Below, piece by piece: positions 9,289-21,200 of a stretch of DNA of 64,000 nt. Every line of letters starts with the position of its first letter. Position 1 is the first letter of the stretch. Below the pieces are notes generated by a model that searched no databases, had not been told where the DNA came from, and saw only the letters and a list, made by a program, of their open reading frames with translations. Origin of the DNA: Pythium myriotylum (Eukaryota > Oomycota > Peronosporomycetes > Pythiales > Pythiaceae); contig JALJCQ010000013.1 in the NCBI GenBank assembly GCA_023091665.1, forward strand, positions 744,001 through 808,000, read 5' to 3'. A program made the translations under genes and the position numbers.

Positions 9289-12200
9289 AGGTGCGGGCGT
9301 GGCCTGCGCGTGAACACTACCCGATAGGTAGATGTCCCCGTCGATACCAACGCCTCCACTGACGACGAGCGCACCATCCGTGTACGCGGTGGAACTTGTC
9401 GTCGATGTTATCTTCAGGACTCCACTGATCGTTGCCGCCCCACTGATTGAAGCCGTACCCGAGACAACAGCGTTGCCAGTCACAGTCGCGTCACTCTGAA
9501 CAGAGAGGCCACCAGTTGTAACAGTGATACCGCCCGAATTCACGACGATATTATCTTGTACAACCAGATTCCCAGAAGCAACCGTGGCGCCTCCGGCAGT
9601 GACGGTGAGACCGGTGTCGACAACCTCGAAGCCGGAGCTGACAGCGGCGCCGCCGTTCATTGTTGCCTTGCCTGTGGTTGTGGACGTTCCGGATATCGCG
9701 ATGTTGCCTGTGATCGTGGTTGCACCAGTCACTGCAAGCCCACCTCCTGAGACCGTGATACCACTAGAGGAAGTGACTGTTCCTGCGATGGTCGCGCCGC
9801 CAGCGGTGATCGAGAGTCCTCCAGCGTTGATGGTCGTTCGTCCGGACGCTTCGACGGTGAACGCTGCGACGCTGTTGGCGGTCGCGGCGATGAGTTTGAA
9901 GTCGTTCGACGCTTGAGTGGCTCTAGAGGCTGTGAGTTTGAGCAGCGTGTCGGTGAACCCGGTGTTCGTGTTGGAGACAGCGAGAGTCGACACGGCGACC
10001 TGGTTGTCAGCGACGGTGGCCGCGCCTGCCGTCACTGTCAATCCGCCTGCTGTGACAGTAAGACCAGTATCGGCAACCTTGAGGCCTCCAGCAATCGTTG
10101 CTGCTCCGTTGAGAGTCGAACCACCACTGATAGTTGAGCCGCCAGTTATTGTTGCCCCACCAGCAATCGTGGCGCCTCCGGCAGTGACGGTGAGACCAGT
10201 GTCGACAACCTCGAAGCCCGAGCTGACGGCGGCGCCGCCGTTCATTGTTGCCTTGCCTGTGGTTGTGGACGTTCCGGATATCGCGATGTTGCCTGTGATC
10301 GTGGTTGCACCAGTCACTGCAAGCCCACCTCCTGAGACCGTGATACCACTAGAGGAAGTGACTGTTCCTGCGATGGTCGCGCCGCCAGCGGTGATCGAGA
10401 GTCCTCCAGCGTTGATGGTCGTTCGTCCGGACGCTTCGACGGTGAACGCTGCGACGCTGTTGGCGGTCGCGGCGATGAGTTTGAAGTCGTTCGACGCTTG
10501 AGTGGCTCTAGAGGCTGTGAGTTTGAGCAGCGTGTCGGTGAACCCGGTGTTCGTGTTGGAGACAGCGAGAGTCGACACGGCGACCTGGTTGTCAGCGACG
10601 GTGGCCGCGCCTGCCGTCACTGTCAATCCGCCTGCTGTGACAGTAAGACCAGTATCGGCAACCTTGAGGCCTCCAGCAATCGTTGCTGCTCCGTTGAGAG
10701 TCGAACCACCACTGATAGTTGAGCCGCCAGTTATTGTTGCCCCACCAGCAATCGTGGCGCCTCCGGCAGTGACGGTGAGACCAGTGTTGACAACCTCGAA
10801 GCCCGAGCTGACGGCGGCACCACCGTTCATCGTGGCTTTCCCGGTCATCGTCGTGGTGCCCGTGATCGTGGCCGTGCCACCAACCGAGAGCCCGCCAGCT
10901 GTGACGGTGAGACTTCCCGTGGTGACGACAAGGTTTCCGGCTGCGATCGCGGCGCCCCCAGTAGTGACGGTGAGACCGGTATCGGCGACCCTGAGCCCTC
11001 CAGTGACCGTGGCGCCTCCGGCAGTGACGGTGAGACCGGTGTCGACAACCTCGAAGCCGGAGCTGACAGCGGCGCCGCCGTTCATTGTTGCCTTGCCTGT
11101 GGTTGTGGACGTTCCGGATATCGCGATGTTGCCTGTGATCGTGGTTGCACCAGTCACTGCAAGCCCACCTCCTGAGACCGTGATACCACTAGAGGAAGTG
11201 ACTGTTCCTGCGATGGTCGCGCCGCCAGCGGTGATCGAGAGTCCTCCAGCGTTGATGGTCGTTCGTCCGGACGCTTCGACGGTGAACGCTGCGACGCTGT
11301 TGGCGGTCGCGGCGATGAGTTTGAAGTCGTTCGACGCTTGAGTGGCTCTAGAGGCTGTGAGTTTGAGCAGCGTGTCGGTGAACCCGGTGTTCGTGTTGGA
11401 GACAGCGAGAGTCGACACGGCGACCTGGTTGTCAGCGACGGTGGCCGCGCCTGCCGTCACTGTCAATCCGCCTGCTGTGACAGTAAGACCAGTATCGGCA
11501 ACCTTGAGGCCTCCAGCAATCGTTGCTGCTCCGTTGAGAGTCGAACCACCACTGATAGTTGAGCCGCCAGTTATTGTTGCCCCACCAGCAATCGTGGCGC
11601 CTCCGGCAGTGACGGTGAGACCAGTGTCGACAACCTCGAAGCCCGAGCTGACGGCGGCGCCGCCGTTCATTGTTGCCTTGCCTGTGGTTGTGGACGTTCC
11701 GGATATCGCGATGTTGCCTGTGATCGTGGTTGCACCAGTCACTGCAAGCCCACCTCCTGAGACCGTGATACCACTAGAGGAAGTGACTGTTCCTGCGATG
11801 GTCGCGCCGCCAGCGGTGATCGAGAGTCCTCCAGCGTTGATGGTCGTTCGTCCGGACGCTTCGACGGTGAACGCTGCGACGCTGTTGGCGGTCGCGGCGA
11901 TGAGTTTGAAGTCGTTCGACGCTTGAGTGGCTCTAGAGGCTGTGAGTTTGAGCAGCGTGTCGGTGAACCCGGTGTTCGTGTTGGAGACAGCGAGAGTCGA
12001 CACGGCGACCTGGTTGTCAGCGACGGTGGCCGCGCCTGCCGTCACTGTCAATCCGCCTGCTGTGACAGTAAGACCAGTATCGGCAACCTTGAGGCCTCCA
12101 GCAATCGTTGCTGCTCCGTTGAGAGTCGAACCACCACTGATAGTTGAGCCGCCAGTTATTGTTGCCCCACCAGCAATCGTGGCGCCTCCGGCAGTGACGG

Positions 12201-15200
12201 TGAGACCAGTGTCGACAACCTCGAAGCCCGAGCTGACGGCGGCGCCGCCGTTCATTGTTGCCTTGCCTGTGGTTGTGGACGTTCCGGATATCGCGATGTT
12301 GCCTGTGATCGTGGTTGCACCAGTCACTGCAAGCCCACCTCCTGAGACCGTGATACCACTAGAGGAAGTGACTGTTCCTGCGATGGTCGCGCCGCCAGCG
12401 GTGATCGAGAGTCCTCCAGCGTTGATGGTCGTTCGTCCGGACGCTTCGACGGTGAACGCTGCGACGCTGTTGGCGGTCGCGGCGATGAGTTTGAAGTCGT
12501 TCGACGCTTGAGTGGCTCTAGAGGCTGTGAGTTTGAGCAGCGTGTCGGTGAACCCGGTGTTCGTGTTGGAGACAGCGAGAGTCGACACGGCGACCTGGTT
12601 GTCAGCGACGGTGGCCGCGCCTGCCGTCACTGTCAATCCGCCTGCTGTGACAGTAAGACCAGTATCGGCAACCTTGAGGCCTCCAGCAATCGTTGCTGCT
12701 CCGTTGAGAGTCGAACCACCACTGATAGTTGAGCCGCCAGTTATTGTTGCCCCACCAGCAATCGTGGCGCCTCCGGCAGTGACGGTGAGACCAGTGTTGA
12801 CAACCTCGAAGCCCGAGCTGACGGCGGCACCACCGTTCATCGTGGCTTTCCCGGTCATCGTCGTGGTGCCCGTGATCGTGGCCGTGCCACCAACCGAGAG
12901 CCCGCCAGCTGTGACGGTGAGACTTCCCGTGGTGACGACAAGGTTTCCGGCTGCGATCGCGGCGCCCCCAGTAGTGACGGTGAGACCGGTATCGGCGACC
13001 CTGAGCCCTCCAGTGACCGTGGCGCCTCCGGCAGTGACGGTGAGACCGGTGTCGACAACCTCGAAGCCGGAGCTGACAGCGGCGCCGCCGTTCATTGTTG
13101 CCTTGCCTGTGGTTGTGGACGTTCCGGATATCGCGATGTTGCCTGTGATCGTGGTTGCACCAGTCACTGCAAGCCCACCTCCTGAGACCGTGATACCACT
13201 AGAGGAAGTGACTGTTCCTGCGATGGTCGCGCCGCCAGCGGTGATCGAGAGTCCTCCAGCGTTGATGGTCGTTCGTCCGGACGCTTCGACGGTGAACGCT
13301 GCGACGCTGTTGGCGGTCGCGGCGATGAGTTTGAAGTCGTTCGACGCTTGAGTGGCTCTAGAGGCTGTGAGTTTGAGCAGCGTGTCGGTGAACCCGGTGT
13401 TCGTGTTGGAGACAGCGAGAGTCGACACGGCGACCTGGTTGTCAGCGACGGTGGCCGCGCCTGCCGTCACTGTCAATCCGCCTGCTGTGACAGTAAGACC
13501 AGTATCGGCAACCTTGAGGCCTCCAGCAATCGTTGCTGCTCCGTTGAGAGTCGAACCACCACTGATAGTTGAGCCGCCAGTTATTGTTGCCCCACCAGCA
13601 ATCGTGGCGCCTCCGGCAGTGACGGTGAGACCAGTGTTGACAACCTCGAAGCCCGAGCTGACGGCGGCACCACCGTTCATCGTGGCTTTCCCGGTCATCG
13701 TCGTGGTGCCCGTGATCGTGGCCGTGCCACCAACCGAGAGCCCGCCAGCTGTGACGGTGAGACTTCCCGTGGTGACGACAAGGTTTCCGGCTGCGATCGC
13801 GGCGCCCCCAGTAGTGACGGTGAGACCGGTATCGGCGACCCTGAGCCCTCCAGTGACCGTGGCGCCTCCGGCAGTGACGGTGAGACCGGTGTCGACAACC
13901 TCGAAGCCGGAGCTGACAGCGGCGCCGCCGTTCATTGTTGCCTTGCCTGTGGTTGTGGACGTTCCGGATATCGCGATGTTGCCTGTGATCGTGGTTGCAC
14001 CAGTCACTGCAAGCCCACCTCCTGAGACCGTGATACCACTAGAGGAAGTGACTGTTCCTGCGATGGTCGCGCCGCCAGCGGTGATCGAGAGTCCTCCAGC
14101 GTTGATGGTCGTTCGTCCGGACGCTTCGACGGTGAACGCTGCGACGCTGTTGGCGGTCGCGGCGATGAGTTTGAAGTCGTTCGACGCTTGAGTGGCTCTA
14201 GAGGCTGTGAGTTTGAGCAGCGTGTCGGTGAACCCGGTGTTCGTGTTGGAGACAGCGAGAGTCGACACGGCGACCTGGTTGTCAGCGACGGTGGCCGCGC
14301 CTGCCGTCACTGTCAATCCGCCTGCTGTGACAGTAAGACCAGTATCGGCAACCTTGAGGCCTCCAGCAATCGTTGCTGCTCCGTTGAGAGTCGAACCACC
14401 ACTGATAGTTGAGCCGCCAGTTATTGTTGCCCCACCAGCAATCGTGGCGCCTCCGGCAGTGACGGTGAGACCGGTGTCGACAACCTCGAAGCCGGAGCTG
14501 ACAGCGGCGCCGCCGTTCATTGTTGCCTTGCCTGTGGTTGTGGACGTTCCGGATATCGCGATGTTGCCTGTGATCGTGGTTGCACCAGTCACTGCAAGCC
14601 CACCTCCTGAGACCGTGATACCACTAGAGGAAGTGACTGTTCCTGCGATGGTCGCGCCGCCAGCGGTGATCGAGAGTCCTCCAGCGTTGATGGTCGTTCG
14701 TCCGGACGCTTCGACGGTGAACGCTGCGACGCTGTTGGCGGTCGCGGCGATGAGTTTGAAGTCGTTCGACGCTTGAGTGGCTCTAGAGGCTGTGAGTTTG
14801 AGCAGCGTGTCGGTGAACCCGGTGTTCGTGTTGGAGACAGCGAGAGTCGACACGGCGACCTGGTTGTCAGCGACGGTGGCCGCGCCTGCCGTCACTGTCA
14901 ATCCGCCTGCTGTGACAGTAAGACCAGTATCGGCAACCTTGAGGCCTCCAGCAATCGTTGCTGCTCCGTTGAGAGTCGAACCACCACTGATAGTTGAGCC
15001 GCCAGTTATTGTTGCCCCACCAGCAATCGTGGCGCCTCCGGCAGTGACGGTGAGACCAGTGTTGACAACCTCGAAGCCCGAGCTGACGGCGGCACCACCG
15101 TTCATCGTGGCTTTCCCGGTCATCGTCGTGGTGCCCGTGATCGTGGCCGTGCCACCAACCGAGAGCCCGCCAGCTGTGACGGTGAGACTTCCCGTGGTGA

Positions 15201-18200
15201 CGACAAGGTTTCCGGCTGCGATCGCGGCGCCCCCAGTAGTGACGGTGAGACCGGTATCGGCGACCCTGAGCCCTCCAGTGACCGTGGCGCCTCCGGCAGT
15301 GACGGTGAGACCGGTGTCGACAACCTCGAAGCCGGAGCTGACAGCGGCGCCGCCGTTCATTGTTGCCTTGCCTGTGGTTGTGGACGTTCCGGATATCGCG
15401 ATGTTGCCTGTGATCGTGGTTGCACCAGTCACTGCAAGCCCACCTCCTGAGACCGTGATACCACTAGAGGAAGTGACTGTTCCTGCGATGGTCGCGCCGC
15501 CAGCGGTGATCGAGAGTCCTCCAGCGTTGATGGTCGTTCGTCCGGACGCTTCGACGGTGAACGCTGCGACGCTGTTGGCGGTCGCGGCGATGAGTTTGAA
15601 GTCGTTCGACGCTTGAGTGGCTCTAGAGGCTGTGAGTTTGAGCAGCGTGTCGGTGAACCCGGTGTTCGTGTTGGAGACAGCGAGAGTCGACACGGCGACC
15701 TGGTTGTCAGCGACGGTGGCCGCGCCTGCCGTCACTGTCAATCCGCCTGCTGTGACAGTAAGACCAGTATCGGCAACCTTGAGGCCTCCAGCAATCGTTG
15801 CTGCTCCGTTGAGAGTCGAACCACCACTGATAGTTGAGCCGCCAGTTATTGTTGCCCCACCAGCAATCGTGGCGCCTCCGGCAGTGACGGTGAGACCAGT
15901 GTTGACAACCTCGAAGCCCGAGCTGACGGCGGCACCACCGTTCATCGTGGCTTTCCCGGTCATCGTCGTGGTGCCCGTGATCGTGGCCGTGCCACCAACC
16001 GAGAGCCCGCCAGCTGTGACGGTGAGACTTCCCGTGGTGACGACAAGGTTTCCGGCTGCGATCGCGGCGCCCCCAGTAGTGACGGTGAGACCGGTATCGG
16101 CGACCCTGAGCCCTCCAGTGACCGTGGCGCCTCCGGCAGTGACGGTGAGACCGGTGTCGACAACCTCGAAGCCGGAGCTGACAGCGGCGCCGCCGTTCAT
16201 TGTTGCCTTGCCTGTGGTTGTGGACGTTCCGGATATCGCGATGTTGCCTGTGATCGTGGTTGCACCAGTCACTGCAAGCCCACCTCCTGAGACCGTGATA
16301 CCACTAGAGGAAGTGACTGTTCCTGCGATGGTCGCGCCGCCAGCGGTGATCGAGAGTCCTCCAGCGTTGATGGTCGTTCGTCCGGACGCTTCGACGGTGA
16401 ACGCTGCGACGCTGTTGGCGGTCGCGGCGATGAGTTTGAAGTCGTTCGACGCTTGAGTGGCTCTAGAGGCTGTGAGTTTGAGCAGCGTGTCGGTGAACCC
16501 GGTGTTCGTGTTGGAGACAGCGAGAGTCGACACGGCGACCTGGTTGTCAGCGACGGTGGCCGCGCCTGCCGTCACTGTCAATCCGCCTGCTGTGACAGTA
16601 AGACCAGTATCGGCAACCTTGAGGCCTCCAGCAATCGTTGCTGCTCCGTTGAGAGTCGAACCACCACTGATAGTTGAGCCGCCAGTTATTGTTGCCCCAC
16701 CAGCAATCGTGGCGCCTCCGGCAGTGACGGTGAGACCAGTGTCGACAACCTCGAAGCCGGAGCTGACAGCGGCGCCGCCGTTCATTGTTGCCTTGCCTGT
16801 GGTTGTGGACGTTCCGGATATCGCGATGTTGCCTGTGATCGTGGTTGCACCAGTCACTGCAAGCCCACCTCCTGAGACCGTGATACCACTAGAGGAAGTG
16901 ACTGTTCCTGCGATGGTCGCGCCGCCAGCGGTGACCGAGAGTCCTCCAGCGTTGATGGTCGTTCGCCCAGAAGCTGCAACCGTGAACGCCGTGATGGAGG
17001 TCGCTCCAACATTTGTTTGGATGAGGTTGAAGTCCGATGCGACTCCGAGCGACGAGGTTCCGGCTGTGAGTAAGAGCAAGGCAGACCCAGCGGTAATGCC
17101 AGTACCCGCATTCTTGATGGTCGTGACCGTGCCGCTGGTCGCGGAGTCTGCGATGACCGCGCCTCCTGATGTGACGGAGAGTCCTGCCGCGATGGTGGCA
17201 CCGTCTGCGTCGACTGTGAGCCCTCCGCTGTGAATGGTCGCGCCGCCAGCGGTGACCGAGAGTCCTCCAGCGTTGATGGTCGTTCGTCCAGAAGCTGCAA
17301 CCGTGAACGCCGTGATGGAGGTCGCTCCAACACTTGTTTGGATGAGGTTGAAGTCCGATGCAACTCCGAGCGACGAGGTTCCGGCTGTGAGTAAGAGCAA
17401 GGCAGACCCAGCGGTAATGCCAGTGCCCGCATTCTTGATGGTCGTGACCGTGCCGCTGGTCGCGGAGTCTGCGATGACCGCGCCTCCTGATGTGACGGAG
17501 AGTCCTGCCGCGATGGTGGCACCGTCTGCGTCGACTGTGAGCCCTCCGCTGTGAATGGTCGCGCCGCCAGCGGTGACCGAGAGTCCTCCAGCGTTGATGG
17601 TCGTTCGTCCAGAAGCTGCAACCGTGAACGCCGTGATGGAGGTCGCTCCAACACTTGTTTGGATGAGGTTGAAGTCCGATGCGACTCCGAGCGACGAGGT
17701 TCCGGCTGTGAGTAAGAGCAAGGCAGACCCAGCGGTAATGCCAGTACCCGCATTCTTGATGGTCGTGACCGTGCCGCTGGTCGCGGAGTCTGCGATGACC
17801 GCGCCTCCTGATGTGACGGAGAGTCCTGCCGCGATGGTGGCACCGTCTGCGTCGACTGTGAGCCCTCCGCTGTGAATGGTCGCGCCGCCAGCGGTGACCG
17901 AGAGTCCTCCAGCGTTGATGGTCGTTCGTCCAGAAGCTGCAACCGTGAACGCCGTGATGGAGGTCGCTCCAACATTTGTTTGGATGAGGTTGAAGTCCGA
18001 TGCGACTCCGAGCGACGAGGTTCCGGCTGTGAGTAAGAGCAAGGCAGACCCAGCGGTAATGCCAGTACCCGCATTCTTGATGGTCGTGACCGTGCCGCTG
18101 GTCGCGGAGTCTGCGATGACCGCGCCTCCTGATGTGACGGAGAGTCCTGCCGCGATGGTGGCACCGTCTGCGTCGACTGTGAGCCCTCCGCTGTGAATGG

Positions 18201-21200
18201 TCGCGCCGCCAGCGGTGACCGAGAGTCCTCCAGCGTTGATGGTCGTTCGTCCAGAAGCTGCAACCGTGAACGCCGTGATGGAGGTCGCTCCAACATTTGT
18301 TTGGATGAGGTTGAAGTCCGATGCGACTCCGAGCGACGAGGTTCCGGCTGTGAGTAAGAGCAAGGCAGACCCAGCGGTAATGCCAGTACCCGCATTCTTG
18401 ATGGTCGTGACCGTGCCGCTGGTCGCGGAGTCTGCGATGACCGCGCCTCCTGATGTGACGGAGAGTCCTGCCGCGATGGTGGCACCGTCTGCGTCGACTG
18501 TGAGCCCTCCGCTGTGAATGGTCGCGCCGCCAGCGGTGACCGAGAGTCCTCCAGCGTTGATGGTCGTTCGTCCAGAAGCTGCAACCGTGAACGCCGTGAT
18601 GGAGGTCGCTCCAACATTTGTTTGGATGAGGTTGAAGTCCGATGCGACTCCGAGCGACGAGGTTCCGGCTGTGAGTAAGAGCAAGGCAGACCCAGCGGTA
18701 ATGCCAGTACCCGCATTCTTGATGGTCGTGACCGTGCCGCTGGTCGCGGAGTCTGCGATGACCGCGCCTCCTGATGTGACGGAGAGTCCTGCCGCGATGG
18801 TGGCACCGTCTGCGTCGACTGTGAGCCCTCCGCTGTGAATGGTCGCGCCGCCAGCGGTGACCGAGAGTCCTCCAGCGTTGATGGTCGTTCGTCCAGAAGC
18901 TGCAACCGTGAACGCCGTGATGGAGGTCGCTCCAACACTTGTTTGGATGAGGTTGAAGTCCGATGCGACTCCGAGCGACGAGGTTCCGGCTGTGAGTAAG
19001 AGCAAGGCAGACCCAGCGGTAATGCCAGTACCCGCATTCTTGATGGTCGTGACCGTGCCGCTGGTCGCGGAGTCTGCGATGACCGCGCCTCCTGATGTGA
19101 CGGAGAGTCCTGCCGCGATGGTGGCACCGTCTGCGTCGACTGTGAGCCCTCCGCTGTGAATGGTCGCGCCGCCAGCGGTGACCGAGAGCCCCCCGTTGCT
19201 GATGGTCGTTCGTCCAGAAGCCTCGACCGTGAATGCCGTGACAAGGTTTGCCTTGGCCTCGATGAGCTTGAAGTCTGTCGCGCCTGGGTACAACGTGCCT
19301 CGAGCTGCGGTGATCTGCAGAACAGAGGAAGCAAACGCGCCAGTGCTATCGGTGTTGGATATCACAGCGGTGGGGGACGCAGTGGCTGAATCGGTGATGG
19401 TAGCTCCGTTGGCGTCGACTGTGAGCCCTCCGCTGTGAATGGTCGCGCCGCCAGCGGTGACCGAGAGCCCCCCGTTGCTGATGGTCGTTCGTCCAGAAGC
19501 CTCGACCGTGAATGCCGTGACAAGGTTTGCCTTGGCCTCGATGAGCTTGAAGTCTGTCGCGCCTGGGTACAACGTGCCTCGAGCTGCGGTGATCTGCAGA
19601 ACAGAGGAAGCAAACGCGCCAGTGCTATCGGTGTTGGATATCACAGCGGTGGGGGACGCAGTGGCTGAATCGGTGATGGTAGCTCCGTTGGCGTCGACTG
19701 TGAGCCCTCCGCTGTGAATGGTCGCGCCGCCAGCGGTGACCGAGAGCCCCCCGTTGCTGATGGTCGTTCGTCCAGAAGCCTCGACCGTGAATGCCGTGAC
19801 AAGGTTTGCCTTGGCCTCGATGAGCTTGAAGTCTGTCGCGCCTGGGTACAACGTGCCTCGAGCTGCGGTGATCTGCAGAACAGAGGAAGCAAACGCGCCA
19901 GTGCTATCGGTGTTGGATATCACAGCGGTGGGGGACGCAGTGGCTGAATCGGTGATGGTAGCTCCGTTGGCGTCGACTGTGAGCCCTCCGCTGTGAATGG
20001 TCGCGCCGCCAGCGGTGACCGAGAGCCCCCCGTTGCTGATGGTCGTTCGTCCAGAAGCCTCGACCGTGAATGCCGTGACAAGGTTTGCCTTGGCCTCGAT
20101 GAGCTTGAAGTCTGTCGCGCCTGGGTACAACGTGCCTCGAGCTGCGGTGATCTGCAGAACAGAGGAAGCAAACGCGCCAGTGCTATCGGTGTTGGATATC
20201 ACAGCGGTGGGGGACGCAGTGGCTGAATCGGTGATGGTAGCTCCGTTGGCGTCGACTGTGAGCCCTCCGCTGTGAATGGTCGCGCCGCCAGCGGTGACCG
20301 AGAGCCCCCCGTTGCTGATGGTCGTTCGTCCAGAAGCCTCGACCGTGAATGCCGTGACAAGGTTTGCCTTGGCCTCGATGAGCTTGAAGTCTGTCGCGCC
20401 TGGGTACAACGTGCCTCGAGCTGCGGTGATCTGCAGAACAGAGGAAGCAAACGCGCCAGTGCTATCGGTGTTGGATATCACAGCGGTGGGGGACGCAGTG
20501 GCTGAATCGGTGATGGTAGCTCCGTTGGCGTCGACTGTGAGCCCTCCGCTGTGAATGGTCGCGCCGCCAGCGGTGACCGAGAGCCCCCCGTTGCTGATGG
20601 TCGTTCGTCCAGAAGCCTCGACCGTGAATGCCGTGACAAGGTTTGCCTTGGCCTCGATGAGCTTGAAGTCTGTCGCGCCTGGGTACAACGTGCCTCGAGC
20701 TGCGGTGATCTGCAGAACAGAGGAAGCAAACGCGCCAGTGCTATCGGTGTTGGATATCACAGCGGTGGGGGACGCAGTGGCTGAATCGGTGATGGTGGCT
20801 CCGTTGGCGTCGACTGTGAGCCCTCCGCTGTGAATGGTCGCGCCGCCAGCGGTGACCGAGAGCCCCCCGTTGCTGATGGTCGTTCGTCCAGAAGCCTCGA
20901 CCGTGAATGCCGTGACAAGGTTTGCCTTGGCCTCGATGAGCTTGAAGTCTGTCGCGCCTGGGTACAACGTGCCTCGAGCTGCGGTGATCTGCAGAACAGA
21001 GGAAGCAAACGCGCCAGTGCTATCGGTGTTGGATATCACAGCGGTGGGGGACGCAGTGGCTGAATCGGTGATGGTAGCTCCGTTGGCGTCGACTGTGAGC
21101 CCTCCGCTGTGAATGGTCGCGCCGCCAGCGGTGACCGAGAGCCCCCCGTTGCTGATGGTCGTTCGTCCAGAAGCCTCGACCGTGAATGCCGTGACAAGGT

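Noticed and set aside
16854..19334. 826-aa minus-strand ORF rich in Ser/Arg/Pro
   Set aside because: It is another frame of the 321-bp repeats, stays open only because the units lack a stop there, and overlaps the real frame entirely.
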